A stretch of 64,000 bases of DNA from Aureimonas altamirensis (GCF_001463885.1 NZ_BBWQ01000009.1:62001-126000); one strand, 5' to 3'; positions 49,109 to 58,565 are shown, numbered from the stretch's first letter. Notes: generated from the letters alone by a model not told the origin. Made by a program: numbers and translations.

Positions 49109-50187
49109 TGGAGGAAAGGATAAGCGTAAGGCTGGCCGGGCGGCTTGGCAGCTTCGCGCTGAATGCCGATTTTGCCGTGCCCATGCAGGGGATCTCCGCG
49201 CTTTTCGGCCCCTCCGGCTGCGGCAAGACGACGATCCTGCGGTGCATTTCGGGGCTCAGTCGGCTTGCAGGCACGGTGCGAATCGGACCCGATATCTGGC
49301 AGGACGAGCGATCCTTCGTTCCGACGCACAGGCGGCCGATCGGCTATGTCTTCCAGGAAGCCAGCCTGTTTCAGCACCTCAGCGTGCGGCAGAACCTCGC
49401 TTACGGCGCACGGCGCTCGCAAGGCAGCTGGCAGGCGATCGCGTTCGACGAGGTGATCGAACTTCTTGGCCTGCCGACGCTGATGGACCGTGCGACGACG
49501 CATTTGTCGGGCGGCGAAAGGCAGCGTGTGTCGCTTGGGCGCGCCTTGCTGCGTCAGCCCCGGCTGCTGCTGATGGACGAGCCTCTGGCGGCGCTGGACA
49601 GGATGGCCAAGGAAGACATCCTTCCGTACTTCGAGGCGCTGCACGCCAACCTCAAAATTCCGATCATCCTGGTCACCCACGATATCTCGGAAGTCGAGCG
49701 CTTGGCAGACCACCTCGTGCTTTTGCAGGATGGCCGGGTCGTCTCTGCCGGGCCGCTGGAGGCTGCCTTGTCCGATCCGGCATCGCCGCTGGCGGCCAGA
49801 GCGGATTTTGCGTCGGTCCTGGTCGGGCGGGTGCACGCTCTCGAAGCCGATGGAATCGCGGTCGTCGATGTCGGCGGTGCCCGGGTCCGGACAATCGGCA
49901 AGGCGGTCGCCGTGGGCATGGCAGTGCGCGTGCGCATCGCGGCCGGTGACGTGTCCATCGTCAGGAAGCCGGCGGAAGAAACAAGCATCCTCAACGCGCT
50001 TCCGGCCACCATCGTCGGGATCGACCCGATCGGCGACTTCGAGCGCAGCATCCGGTTGCAGCTGCGGCCCGGTGGCGCCTTTATCCGGTCGCGCGTCACT
50101 GCGCACTCTGCCAGGATGTTGAACCTGACTGTCGGCGACGCGGTGTTCGCCCAGGTGAAGAGCGTGTCGATTGTCGCTTCACGCTGA
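49108..50187 (+). CDS. modC: Molybdate ABC transporter ATP-binding protein
   Basis: 359 residues. ATPase domain about 1-230: Walker A 'GPSGCGKTT', Q-loop 'GYVFQEASLFQHLSV', signature 'LSGGERQRVSLGRA', Walker B 'LLMDEPLAALDR', H-loop 'LVTHDISEVERLADHL'. A C-terminal TOBE (mop-like) domain (about 290-359, 'NALPATIVGIDPIG...SRVTAHSARMLNLTVGDAVFAQVKSV') binds oxyanions and tunes transport. The ATG at 49108 overlaps the modB stop; a TTG one codon earlier is less likely. Confidence 0.92.
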   Translation: MEERISVRLAGRLGSFALNADFAVPMQGISALFGPSGCGKTTILRCISGLSRLAGTVRIGPDIWQDERSFVPTHRRPIGYVFQEASLFQHLSVRQNLAYGARRSQGSWQAIAFDEVIELLGLPTLMDRATTHLSGGERQRVSLGRALLRQPRLLLMDEPLAALDRMAKEDILPYFEALHANLKIPIILVTHDISEVERLADHLVLLQDGRVVSAGPLEAALSDPASPLAARADFASVLVGRVHALEADGIAVVDVGGARVRTIGKAVAVGMAVRVRIAAGDVSIVRKPAEETSILNALPATIVGIDPIGDFERSIRLQLRPGGAFIRSRVTAHSARMLNLTVGDAVFAQVKSVSIVASR

Positions 50188-50260
50188 CCGCGTGCTAAAG
50201 CCTGAGGGCCCGGCGCAGCCCTTGGTGTCGGGCAGGTAACGACCATCGTGGAGCCGTCGC

Positions 50261-50599
50261 ATGGAGAGGTTCAGTCTCCGCATCTATTTTAACGGAAGGT
50301 CTCTCGGACCCGGCAAGGTGGAGTTGCTGGAGCGCATCGCGGAATACGGCTCTATCGCCGCGGCCGGGCGCTCCATGGGCATGTCCTACAAGCGGGCCTG
50401 GATGCTGGTTGCCGAAGCGGACGAGCTGTTCGGCAAGCCGACGGTCGAGAAGCAGCATGGCGGCCATCAGGGCGGCGGCGCACGCCTGTCGAAGCTGGGT
50501 GAAGCTATCGTGAGAGAGTATCGCACGGCGCAGGCACTGACGGAGCAGGCGATCGCACAGCCGATGCGAAACATCTTAAACGAGATACAGGCCGACTAG
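50261..50599 (+). CDS. ModE-type winged-helix regulator, DNA-binding domain only
   Basis: 112 residues. 'LRIYFNGRSLGPGKVELLERIAEYGSIAAAGRSMGMSYKRAWMLVAEADELFGKPTVEKQHGGHQGGGARLSKLGEAIVREY' is the N-terminal LysR-like domain of ModE. The two molybdate-binding mop domains of full ModE are absent, as in the short ModE/MopA-like regulators of many alphaproteobacteria. It probably represses modABC when molybdate is plentiful, perhaps sensing through a partner. 73 bases after modC, so part of the operon or closely linked. Confidence 0.85.
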   Translation: MERFSLRIYFNGRSLGPGKVELLERIAEYGSIAAAGRSMGMSYKRAWMLVAEADELFGKPTVEKQHGGHQGGGARLSKLGEAIVREYRTAQALTEQAIAQPMRNILNEIQAD

Positions 50600-50630
50600 G
50601 CCTGACCGATGCAGGGCTACGTATACAGAA

Positions 50631-50665
50631 CGGGGCCCGGGAGACATACAACGACCGAGGCCCCG
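50631..50665. terminator. Possible shared terminator, modE / DUF982
   Basis: CGGGGCC ... GGCCCCG, 7-bp perfect arms with a 21-base loop, between the convergent modE-like gene (stop 50599) and DUF982 gene (stop 50691). The loop is long and no T-run follows, so this is tentative. Confidence 0.3.
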
Positions 50666-50690
50666 AACGTTTAATGCGCGTGTTGAGGGG

Positions 50691-50996
50691 TCAGGCCCGG
50701 AACGGCTCGACGGCCGCAGGCGCGGATTTTGCAGCCAGGATCGTATCGTTCAGCGTCGGCATGAGAATGCCTGCGCCTTCAGCGAAGGAGATGAAGGCTT
50801 CGCGGGCCGTCTCGGTATCGCAGCGGCCGTTGAGGGCCTGCCGGCAAGTATCTATGCAGGCAAAATGGCCGGTCCGGCGGGTTCGATGCGGCCAGTCGAT
50901 CATCAGTTCCAAAGCGTGCCGCACATCGGAGACCTCTACCGGTACGCCGATACCAACCAGAACTGTCACCGGCTCGCGGAATTCACCGATTTTCAT
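50691..50996 (-). CDS. DUF982-domain protein
   Basis: 101 residues. 'FREPVTVLVGIGVPVEVSDVRHALELMIDWPHRTRRTGHFACIDTCRQALNGRCDTETAREAFISFAEGAGIL' matches the DUF982 pattern known mainly from rhizobia, where it is widespread and of unknown role (often on plasmids and near accessory regions). The ATG at 50996 has CGAGG 9 bases upstream; the reading frame continues upstream through an inverted repeat and a hairpin but without a better start. It marks the boundary between the mod operon and the AT-richer islet. Confidence 0.75.
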   Translation of the reverse strand: MKIGEFREPVTVLVGIGVPVEVSDVRHALELMIDWPHRTRRTGHFACIDTCRQALNGRCDTETAREAFISFAEGAGILMPTLNDTILAAKSAPAAVEPFRA

Positions 50997-51010
50997 GATA
51001 GCAAACCTCG

Positions 51011-51030
51011 TCACGTAAACTCTTACGTGA
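51011..51030. promoter_or_regulatory. Perfect inverted repeat upstream of DUF982 gene
   Basis: TCACGTAA-ACTC-TTACGTGA, 8-bp perfect arms, 14 bases before the DUF982 start codon, in the divergent gap to the nucleoid-associated-protein gene. It looks like an operator; which regulator binds is unknown. Confidence 0.5.
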
Positions 51031-51084
51031 GGGTTACGCTGCAGCACACAAATTGTTCCGGCGCCTTTGCGCTGCCGCGCCATT

Positions 51085-51110
51085 TCCTGCGCGCCTTTTG
51101 GCGCGCAGGA
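51085..51110. repeat. Strong GC hairpin in a divergent intergenic region
   Basis: TCCTGCGCGCC-TTTT-GGCGCGCAGGA, 11-bp perfect stem with a T4 loop. Both flanking genes point away from it, so it is not at the end of any annotated transcript. It could be part of an unannotated RNA, a 5' leader structure, or a leftover of the insertion that brought the neighbouring islet. Confidence 0.5.
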
Positions 51111-51239
51111 TGTTTGCAGACGATGCTCCCGACGCAGCGGATCGCCGCGATCCTTGCAACCACCACTTACGTTGTGCGAATCCATTCGTACGTATATCGA
51201 TGCTTACAAACTCAGTTCAACACATTGGTGGAAGCATCC

Positions 51240-52292
51240 ATGGGTTTCTTCACTGACGCGGAACTTGGCTCTCTGCGTATTGAAAATATGATACTGCACG
51301 TTGTTAGCGACGGCACCTTCGAGCCGCAGCGCTCCCGCATAGTGGAACATGCTGATTTCTTTCTTGACCGGATAAAGGATACCGACATGTCGCCGGTCTT
51401 TGAATTTGATCCCACGTCAGCAACTAAATACACGCTCGAGAGGATCGCATCCGGCGACGTTAGCTTTGAGTTGGGAGCACAAAAACTGTCCAGGGAATTT
51501 GCACGCTTTCACGGAAAATCGAGCAAGTCGGGCGCATTTTTCGTTTTTGCGCTTCGATCTGCAGCAACGAATGACCGTCTGTTCAGTCTCATAAAATACG
51601 ATTACCAACAGGTTATTGAGCAATCATCCGGAGAAGGCGGGGATCTGCTGAGGCTAATCCTTCAGGAATTCGTTGCCCAGAAGAAAGCCGTTCAAAAGTC
51701 GGCAATCATTCGTGTAACTGATGGGACTGCCATTCCGCTTATCTCGGCTACCGACCGAATTATGCCAGGTTTGGACATAGCCGACTACTTTGCTTCATTC
51801 CTGCACGTAAAGCGAAACCGTTCCGACGAGGAACTGACACAAACCGTCCGCGGGATTCTAAGAGATACACTTACAGAGGTCCGAAAATATCTTCCTGATG
51901 GTGGGGTTGCGCAGGCATTTCGACGTGCTCAAGCGATCCTTCGCGATCGCAGCCTTATAACTAGCGCAGCGATCTCGGAAGCCATCGTGGCAGCAGCAGA
52001 TGGCATCGGAAATGAGGCGCTTACGACAGACGTATTCACTCGAGTAAGCAGAAAGCTTAAGTCAGCTAAATTGGATGGTCTAGAGTTCCCGCCTGATAGA
52101 TCAATTCTGCAGAAACCAACTCTTCGGCGTCTTAAAACCACGGAGGGTGTCACCGTACTTTATCCCGACGACGTCGACCGGAGTGTGATCGAACGCCAGC
52201 GTCTGACCGGCGGCGGCGAGGTTATTACGATTAGAACAGCGAGACCAACGGAGGAAGATGTTGTCCGCGAGGGATCTAGGACAACGCATTGA
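51240..52292 (+). CDS. Nucleoid-associated protein-like (YejK/NdpA, NA37 family)
   Basis: 350 residues. I compared it by eye with E. coli YejK: N-terminal 'LRIENMILHVV' (IxxIxLH-type), middle 'SGAFFVFALRSAATNDRLFSLIKYDYQQVIEQ' (YejK GGFVLFCHYR...LLVAVL), 'LDIADYFASFLHVKR' (ADFFMDFLG), C-terminal 'FPPDRSILQKPTLRRL' and 'GGEVITIRTARPTEED'. YejK binds DNA and RNA in the nucleoid; copies in accessory regions are associated with defence and mobile elements. The gene is visibly more AT-rich and uses codons unlike its neighbours, a sign of transfer. It overlaps the next gene by 35 bases. ATG at 51240 has GGAAG upstream. The family call is moderately sure. Confidence 0.6.
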   Translation: MGFFTDAELGSLRIENMILHVVSDGTFEPQRSRIVEHADFFLDRIKDTDMSPVFEFDPTSATKYTLERIASGDVSFELGAQKLSREFARFHGKSSKSGAFFVFALRSAATNDRLFSLIKYDYQQVIEQSSGEGGDLLRLILQEFVAQKKAVQKSAIIRVTDGTAIPLISATDRIMPGLDIADYFASFLHVKRNRSDEELTQTVRGILRDTLTEVRKYLPDGGVAQAFRRAQAILRDRSLITSAAISEAIVAAADGIGNEALTTDVFTRVSRKLKSAKLDGLEFPPDRSILQKPTLRRLKTTEGVTVLYPDDVDRSVIERQRLTGGGEVITIRTARPTEEDVVREGSRTTH

Positions 52293-53601
52293 CGAACTTG
52301 CTTTCCGCGGGGCCTTTATCCGCGAAGGTGAGCACTCGGTCAATATTTCGAATCTCGCTGCGTCTGATGCGCGTGAGCTTGCTAATCTGTGCCGATCGGA
52401 TGACATGAGTTGTTCGATTTCAGATGAGGCTGGAACCCGATGGGGAGTTGACGATCTTGAAGAAGCGCTTGAGCCGTTCAGGATCATTATTACAAAATCG
52501 TCCACTGATAGTCTCATTCTGCAGGTGCTGACCGAACAAGGCTTCCGCGATCTACTTATCGATTCCGCTGTTACGAAACGAGTTTGGTGGATAGCGGGGC
52601 TCGGGGCACCTATAAGGACCTTCGAACGAGTATATCTTCCATGGGGAAGGATCGCGCAACCTTTCGATGAGATTGAAACTAAGAACCCACGATACCTAGT
52701 TCGCGAGTACACTGAAGACAGGATTGTTCCGTCAAACGTAGGTAGGTGGATTCTGCGCAATCCCGACATGGACCTTGGCGTATCCGATCGCTACCGAAAC
52801 GCATGGGCGGAAGCAGCAACCATGGCCCTCGCGTCATCTCTTCCAAATGAGATCGATGCAGAGTCCGGAGCATTGAGGTTTCGAGGGCCGCCTAGGTTAA
52901 TTCTTGAGAAGCCTTCGACCGAAGATTTGTCCGTATTCGCCGCAGGGCAGGGGTTTGATGAGCTTCAAAAGGCAGCGAACTGGGTGTTCGAGAGTGAACG
53001 GGAAACCGAAACGAGGCACCTTTTGCTCGCCTCGGAAATCGCGAGATCGGCAACTGCTACGAGATCAGCCACTGCTTTCTTGCTTGATGAATTGAAGACG
53101 GCTGTCGAGGGAGCACGGATAGCCTACGAGATGCATCTCTCGTCAATGGGTGCTGAAACCATCAAGTCGCTAGCGGAACTTCGCAAGGCTGTAACAGAAG
53201 AGACTGGGAAGGTCACGGAGGCAACACGCCAGACCTCGGCAGCGGTGGCAAGCGCGCTTGCAGTCGGACTGGGCCTTCTGGCTGCGAAGGTAACCACTGC
53301 GGTCAGCAGTATCCTAACTGCCGGTTTGATGGCCGTTGCCGTCGTGTACGTTCTCATGGTGATCGTAACAGGGTGGGTATTCGTCTCGCTTCAGCGCGAG
53401 GCACGCGCAAAATGGAAGGAGAGATTGTATAGATTCATTCCTGGTGATGACTACAAGGAGTTGGTGACGGACCCGACGGAGCGTTCAGAGCTTGCTTTCA
53501 AGATCGCCTGCATTCTTGGCGGTGGCTCGGTCATCGCGTTGGCCATCGTTGTTGTATTCCTAATTTCGGTTCCCGCTTCAGTTCCGCTTCCGCGGCAATA
53601 G
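52258..53601 (+). CDS. Unknown protein with C-terminal membrane anchor, partner of NA37-like protein
   Basis: 447 residues. I do not recognise a family. Residues about 1-300 are soluble and mixed alpha/beta, ending in a helical, charged stretch (about 235-325, 'RETETRHLLLASEIARS', 'LAELRKAVTEETGKVTEATRQTS') that could form a coiled coil. Three hydrophobic segments follow at about 328-350, 356-380 and 417-440, with a basic cytosolic loop ('REARAKWKERLYRFIPGDDYKEL') between. The start lies inside the NA37-like gene (35-base overlap) behind GGAGG, so both are made together. A DNA-binding sensor with a membrane partner is a layout seen in abortive-infection systems such as Kiwa (different families); this is inference. 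Confidence 0.6.
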   Translation: MLSARDLGQRIDELAFRGAFIREGEHSVNISNLAASDARELANLCRSDDMSCSISDEAGTRWGVDDLEEALEPFRIIITKSSTDSLILQVLTEQGFRDLLIDSAVTKRVWWIAGLGAPIRTFERVYLPWGRIAQPFDEIETKNPRYLVREYTEDRIVPSNVGRWILRNPDMDLGVSDRYRNAWAEAATMALASSLPNEIDAESGALRFRGPPRLILEKPSTEDLSVFAAGQGFDELQKAANWVFESERETETRHLLLASEIARSATATRSATAFLLDELKTAVEGARIAYEMHLSSMGAETIKSLAELRKAVTEETGKVTEATRQTSAAVASALAVGLGLLAAKVTTAVSSILTAGLMAVAVVYVLMVIVTGWVFVSLQREARAKWKERLYRFIPGDDYKELVTDPTERSELAFKIACILGGGSVIALAIVVVFLISVPASVPLPRQ

Positions 53602-54165
53602 TTCGGGCCAGAGGTCAATTCTCAACGTCGTGGAACATCCTCATAGGTTGAGCAAAGGCCGAATTTACGATCATGTTATGGTTCCAATCCACTAGCTCTA
53701 GCCGTCTTATGAGCTAACGACGTCGGACGTCAGTGCTCCTCTTCCAAGTGATTTGGCTTGCGCTCTGCATTTCAGCTTAAGCAAAGGTTGCGGTGTAGAT
53801 GCCCACCGGCGCTTCTAGATGATGCGTTCACTGACTGAGATAGGTGCGTTTTCGAGAACCAGGTCAAGCTTTTGGAACCGCTGCATTCTCCAACGCAATG
53901 GTGGCCCGTCTGCCGGCGAACCCAGGTCCGCCAGTTCAAAATCAAATTGCCCGGCGCGCGTGGTTGACGACTTGACCGCTTCGGCAGCGCTTAAAGCAAC
54001 CTAATTCCGAGATTCCGCCTCAGAACTTCGTCCCGCTATTAGATTCCCTGTGCCAAAGCTCCAGGCGCTGCTAACGCCTGGAGTGCGCGGGCAAGCCACG
54101 CTTAATACGTCATTGGCGAATGTCGAGCCTAGTGGCGCGCCAAACGTAGATCAGCGGGGCCGGTA
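53602..54165. other. 564-base gap without a convincing gene
   Basis: Between the islet and nrdJ. AT-richer than the chromosome, with several short frames but none with a ribosome site or family resemblance. The right end holds a hairpin (54059-54083). It could be the decayed edge of the inserted islet. Confidence 0.6.
54059..54083 (-). terminator. Hairpin downstream of nrdJ
   Basis: CTCCAGGCG-CTGCTAA-CGCCTGGAG, 9-bp perfect arms, 83 bases past the nrdJ stop. On the minus strand it is followed by CTTTGG, a weak T-run, so it is a plausible nrdJ terminator. Confidence 0.5.
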
Positions 54166-57100
54166 TCAGGAGCAGCCGCTCGTCGAGCCGCAGGTATCGC
54201 ACTTCAGGCAGGTTCCGTTGCGAACCATGGTGAAGTTGTTGCACTCGGAGCAGCTTTCGCCGGTATAGCCCTTCATCAAAGCCTCTGCCCGGCGCTCGGC
54301 CATCTTGCTGCCGGTCACGTTGGCCACGTCACGCGCCGTAGCGCGCCCTTCGACCGGCTGATCGAACAGACCCTGTGCCGGCGACGTATCGGCAACTGGG
54401 GCAGGCAGGTCCAGAGGCGCGGCTTCGAAATCGCGCTTGAACGCCGTTGCCGCCGCCGAACCGCCACCCAACACGACAGGCCGCGTGCCGGCCGTCGGCT
54501 GGATGGTCCGGGCTGCCGTCGGCTGGACATTCGCAGGCCGCGGGGAAGCCGTCGCCGAGCCAGCCGGCTCGCCGGACGAGACGACCCGGAACTTGCCCGT
54601 GTTGCCACGGACCATGCCGTGCGACACCGGCAGGTTCGCCGGGCGATCACCTTCGACACCACGGCCAACCGTGGACGATGCCGCGTCGTCCGGCTGGACA
54701 TGCGCAAGGTCGTGGCGACCCAGATAGGAAACGGCCAGTTCGCGGAACACATAGTCCAGGATGGACGTCGCGTTCTTGATCAACTCGTTGCCCTGCACCA
54801 TGCCCGCCGGCTCGAAGCGCGTGAAGGTAAAGGCGTCGACATACTCTTCCAGCGGCACACCGAACTGCAGGCCAAGGGAGATGGCGATGGCAAAATTGTT
54901 CATCATCGCCCGGAAGGCAGCGCCCTCCTTGTGCATGTCGATGAAGATTTCACCGATCCGCCCATCGTCGAACTCGCCAGTGCGCAGGTACACCTTGTGT
55001 CCGCCGACGATGGCCTTCTGGGTATAGCCCTTGCGCCGGTTCGGCAGCTTCTCGCGCTCGCGCACGACGCGCTCCACGATCCGCTCGACGATCCGTTCCG
55101 CCACTTCTGCCGCGCGCGCCGGGGCAGGTGCGGCCAGGAGAGCCTCCGTCGCCTCGGCGATCACGTCTTCCTCTTCGTCCTCATCGGCGATCAGCGACGA
55201 GTTCAGCGGCTGCGACAGCTTGGAGCCATCGCGGTACAGCGCGTTGGCCTTGAGCGCCAGCTTCCACGACAGCATGTAGGCCGCGGCGCAATCTTCCACC
55301 GTGGCGTCGTTCGGCATGTTGATCGTCTTGGAGATGGCGCCCGAAATGAAGGGCTGCGCCGCCGCCATCATGCGGATATGGCTTTCCACAGACAAAGCGC
55401 GCTTGCCGATGCGGCCGCAGGGGTTGGCGCAGTCGAAGACGGGCAGATGCTCATCCTTGATGAAAGGAGCGCCTTCCAGCGTCATCGCGCCGCAAACGTG
55501 GATGTTTGCAGCCTCGATATCCTTCCGTGAATAGCCCAGGAACGGCAGCAGCTCGAAGCTGAAATCGTTCAGCTGCTCGTCGCTGATGCCGAGCGTATCG
55601 CGGCAGAAATCCTCGCCCAACGTCCACTTGTTGAAGGCGAACTTGATGTCGAACGCGCTCTTGAGGCCGATGTTCAGAGCCTCGATCTGCGCATCGCCGA
55701 ACCCCTTTGCGCGGAGCGATCCGGGGTTGATCGCCGGCGCCTGATCGAGATTGCCATGGCCGACGGCATAGGCCTCGATCTCGGCAATCTGGCTTTCCTT
55801 GTAGCCAAGCGTCCGCAGGGCGTCGGGCACGGCGCGGTTGATGATCTTGAAGTAGCCGCCGCCGGCCAGCTTCTTGAACTTCACCAGCGCGAAATCCGGC
55901 TCGATACCGGTGGTATCGCAATCCATGACCAGGCCGATCGTGCCCGTGGGTGCAATCACGGAAACCTGTGCGTTGCGGAAGCCATTCTTTTGGCCAAGCT
56001 CCAACGCCTCGTTCCAGACGGCCTTGGCGCGCGACGAAAGCTTGCGATCCTTCAGCGACGCATGGTCCAGCGGCACAGGGTCGGTCGACAGCCCTTCATA
56101 GCCGTTGGCAATGCCCTGCGCGGCACGGGTGTGGTTGCGGATGACGCGCAGCATGCCGTCGGCGTTGCGCTCATAATCCGGGAAGGCGCCCAGAACCCCC
56201 GCCATCTCGGCCGAGGTCTTGTAGGACTGGCCGGTCATGATCGCGGTGATGGCGGCGCAGATCGCGCGGCCCTCGGCCGACGAATAGGGAATACCGGCCG
56301 TCATCAGGAGGCCGCCGATATTAGCAAAGCCGAGACCCAGCGTACGATAGTCGTAGCTGCGCTGCGCGATCTCCCGCGACGGGAACTGCGCCATCAGCAC
56401 CGAGATTTCGAGGACGATGGTCCACAGACGCGTCGCATGCTCGAAATTGACGATATCGAAGTCGCCGTTCGGCTTGCGGAACTGGATCAGGTTCAACGAC
56501 GCCAGGTTGCAGGCCGTATCGTCGAGGAACATGTACTCCGAGCAGGGGTTGGATGCGCGGATCTCGCCGGCTGCGGCGCAGGTATGCCAGTCGTTGATCG
56601 TCGTATGGTACTGGATGCCCGGATCGGCCGAAGCCCATGCGGCATAGCCGATCTGGTCCCACAGCTCACGGGCCTTGAGGCTCTTGGTCACCTTGCCCGA
56701 CGTGCGGCCGCGCAGATCCCAGGTGCCATCCGTCTCGACGGCCTCCAAGAAGGCGTCGGTGACGCGCACCGAATTGTTGGAGTTCTGGCCCGAGACCGTC
56801 AGGTACGCTTCGGAATCCCAATCCGTGTCGTAGACGGGAAATTCGATGTCGGTATAGCCTTGGCGGGCAAACTGGATGACGCGCTTGACGTAGTTTTCAG
56901 GCACCTGGGCCTTCTTGGCGTCGCGCACCGCGCGCTTGAGCGCCGGGTTCTTCATCGGCTCGAAACAATCGCCTTCCGGGCCTTCGCAGTTCACGCAGGC
57001 CGACAGGATCGCCTTGAGATGGCGCGACACGATCCGCGATCCGGTTACCAGCGCGGCGACCTTCTCTTCCTCGCGGACCTTCCACTGGATGTAAGCCTCG

Positions 57101-57975
57101 ATATCGGGATGGTCGATATCGACGACGACCATCTTCGCGGCCCGGCGTGTGGTGCCGCCAGACTTGATGGCGCCGGCGGCGCGATCGCCGATCTTCAGGA
57201 AGCTCATCAGGCCGGACGATTTGCCGCCGCCGGACAGCTTCTCGCCTTCGCCGCGCAGCGCCGAGAAGTTGGAGCCGGTGCCGGAGCCGTATTTGAACAG
57301 GCGCGCCTCGCGCACCCACAGATCCATGATGCCGCCTTCATTGACGAGGTCATCGCCAACGGACTGGATGAAACAGGCATGCGGCTGCGGATGCTCGTAG
57401 GACGAGGCGGAACGGGTCAGCTCACCCGTGCGATAATCGACGTAGAAATGGCCCTGTCCCGGTCCGTCGATGCCGTACGCCCAGTGAAGGCCGGTGTTGA
57501 ACCATTGCGGGGAGTTCGGCGCCACCTTCTGGGTCGCCAGCATGTAGGCAAGCTCGTCCCGGAAGGCGAGCGCGTCGTCTTCGGAGGCGAAGTAGCCGCC
57601 CTTCCAGCCCCAGTAGGTCCAGGTGCCGGCAAGGCGGTCGAAGACCTGGCGGGCGTCCAGCTCCGAGCCCGTACGCTCCGATTCGGGCAGGGCGGCCAGA
57701 GCCGTCTCGTCGGCCGTACTGCGCCAGAGCCACGACGGAACGTCGTTCTCCTCAACCTCCTTCAGGTGCTTCGGGACACCGGCCTTGCGAAAATACTTCT
57801 GCGCCAGGATGTCGCTCGCGACCTGGCTGAACTGGGCCGGAACATCGATTCCCTCTAGCCGGAAGACGATCGATCCGTCCGGGTTGCGAATCTCGCTCGT
57901 CGCCTTGCGGAATTCAACGGAAGCGTAGGGGCTTTCACCCGCTTTCGTATAGCGGCGCTCAACCTTCATGCCCAT
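54166..57975 (-). CDS. nrdJ: Adenosylcobalamin-dependent (class II) ribonucleotide reductase
   Basis: 1269 residues, the large alphaproteobacterial NrdJ form. N-terminal '[20 protein letters not shown]', '[14 protein letters not shown]', '[21 protein letters not shown]', '[13 protein letters not shown]', '[21 protein letters not shown]' (radical-site region), '[26 protein letters not shown]', and a C-terminal zinc-ribbon-like tail with two CxxC pairs and 'CSECNNF'. It reduces ribonucleotides to deoxyribonucleotides using B12, independent of oxygen. The ATG at 57975 follows GGAAAGGG; six bases later is another ATG. Tandem NrdR-like boxes lie upstream, so it is likely repressed by NrdR with ATP/dATP. 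Confidence 0.93.
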   Translation of the reverse strand: MGMKVERRYTKAGESPYASVEFRKATSEIRNPDGSIVFRLEGIDVPAQFSQVASDILAQKYFRKAGVPKHLKEVEENDVPSWLWRSTADETALAALPESERTGSELDARQVFDRLAGTWTYWGWKGGYFASEDDALAFRDELAYMLATQKVAPNSPQWFNTGLHWAYGIDGPGQGHFYVDYRTGELTRSASSYEHPQPHACFIQSVGDDLVNEGGIMDLWVREARLFKYGSGTGSNFSALRGEGEKLSGGGKSSGLMSFLKIGDRAAGAIKSGGTTRRAAKMVVVDIDHPDIEAYIQWKVREEEKVAALVTGSRIVSRHLKAILSACVNCEGPEGDCFEPMKNPALKRAVRDAKKAQVPENYVKRVIQFARQGYTDIEFPVYDTDWDSEAYLTVSGQNSNNSVRVTDAFLEAVETDGTWDLRGRTSGKVTKSLKARELWDQIGYAAWASADPGIQYHTTINDWHTCAAAGEIRASNPCSEYMFLDDTACNLASLNLIQFRKPNGDFDIVNFEHATRLWTIVLEISVLMAQFPSREIAQRSYDYRTLGLGFANIGGLLMTAGIPYSSAEGRAICAAITAIMTGQSYKTSAEMAGVLGAFPDYERNADGMLRVIRNHTRAAQGIANGYEGLSTDPVPLDHASLKDRKLSSRAKAVWNEALELGQKNGFRNAQVSVIAPTGTIGLVMDCDTTGIEPDFALVKFKKLAGGGYFKIINRAVPDALRTLGYKESQIAEIEAYAVGHGNLDQAPAINPGSLRAKGFGDAQIEALNIGLKSAFDIKFAFNKWTLGEDFCRDTLGISDEQLNDFSFELLPFLGYSRKDIEAANIHVCGAMTLEGAPFIKDEHLPVFDCANPCGRIGKRALSVESHIRMMAAAQPFISGAISKTINMPNDATVEDCAAAYMLSWKLALKANALYRDGSKLSQPLNSSLIADEDEEEDVIAEATEALLAAPAPARAAEVAERIVERIVERVVREREKLPNRRKGYTQKAIVGGHKVYLRTGEFDDGRIGEIFIDMHKEGAAFRAMMNNFAIAISLGLQFGVPLEEYVDAFTFTRFEPAGMVQGNELIKNATSILDYVFRELAVSYLGRHDLAHVQPDDAASSTVGRGVEGDRPANLPVSHGMVRGNTGKFRVVSSGEPAGSATASPRPANVQPTAARTIQPTAGTRPVVLGGGSAAATAFKRDFEAAPLDLPAPVADTSPAQGLFDQPVEGRATARDVANVTGSKMAERRAEALMKGYTGESCSECNNFTMVRNGTCLKCDTCGSTSGCS

Positions 57976-58061
57976 GACTTCGACCCTTTCCAGAAACGGT
58001 GAAAACGCTGGCACGGCAGGTTCGCCGCGCATACGCCGCGATCATGTTGCACCGCTTTGAT

Positions 58062-58109
58062 TAACTAAACCTTGTGCCCAATCACGAGGGCCGACGCCAT
58101 ATATAGTGT
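58062..58109 (-). promoter_or_regulatory. Tandem NrdR boxes upstream of nrdJ
   Basis: On the minus strand ACACTATATATGGCGT (58109-58094) matches the NrdR consensus acaCwAtATaTwGtgt at 14 of 16 positions. A weaker copy, GCACAAGGTTTAGTTA, lies at 58077-58062. The 32-bp offset equals about three helical turns, the usual spacing of NrdR pairs. Confidence 0.65.
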
Positions 58110-58150
58110 TTCCCGACCGATATTAGGAGCCGTCAGTGACGATTTCCACA

Positions 58151-58175
58151 AGGTAGAAGCAGACCATTTCTACCT
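58151..58175. repeat. Inverted repeat upstream of nrdJ
   Basis: AGGTAGAA-GCAGACCAT-TTCTACCT, 8-bp perfect arms. Upstream of the nrdJ NrdR boxes; function unknown. Confidence 0.35.
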
Positions 58176-58484
58176 GGATTCGGCGGCGTTCGAACTGGAC
58201 GCTAACGCTGTGAGCGCGCACCTTCAATCCGCTTGACGTCGCAAATGTCAGTGGAGGCGGTAATCCCGGGTTTTTCCGCAGGGAGGTTGTGGATAACGGG
58301 GGCGGAGAGGGTGCGTGCTTGCATCCTCGCCCGCCATCGCTTTGGCCACAGCGGTGCGTCGCAACCGTGGGGACGCTGCAGAGCGGGAGTGGTCAAGACA
58401 CGGTACAGAGAATGAACGGGACAGCACGGTAAATCGGCTGATGGGTCACGCAAAGCCCGGTTGTCGTGCTGCCCTAAAACGCGA

Positions 58485-58508
58485 TCCTCTGCATGATAAT
58501 GCAGAGGA
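58485..58508. repeat. Hairpin upstream of tRNA-Ser
   Basis: TCCTCTGCAT-GATA-ATGCAGAGGA, 10-bp perfect stem with a 4-base loop. On the minus strand it is followed at a short distance by GTTTT. It is not next to the end of any annotated gene, so it may end an unannotated small RNA or act in tRNA transcription. Confidence 0.4.
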
Positions 58509-58565
58509 GAAATTTGGCGCGGTACCCTTGCTAAACGCCGATTCCTCGGCTACTGCCACGCTCGT

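Larger units (their letters stand above)
57976..58565. other. 590-base control/intergenic region, nrdJ to tRNA-Ser
   Basis: No protein gene that I can support. It contains the nrdJ promoter region with two NrdR-like boxes (58062-58109), an inverted repeat AGGTAGAA/TTCTACCT (58151-58175), a DnaA-box match TGTGGATAA (58288-58296), and a 10-bp-stem hairpin (58485-58508) just before the tRNA. Confidence 0.6.

Noticed and set aside
53819-54004. 61-codon frame in the gap after the islet
   Set aside because: No ribosome site, no hydrophobic or domain pattern, composition of chance sequence.
55756-57858. A 700-codon frame antisense to nrdJ
   Set aside because: No domain, no ribosome site; mirror of a strongly conserved gene.
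57976-58200. Cobalamin riboswitch in the nrdJ leader
   Set aside because: I looked for the conserved B12-box and pairing arms and did not see them.
58288-58296. DnaA box TGTGGATAA as sign of a replication origin
   Set aside because: A single 9-bp match without an AT-rich unwinding region or further boxes is expected by chance.
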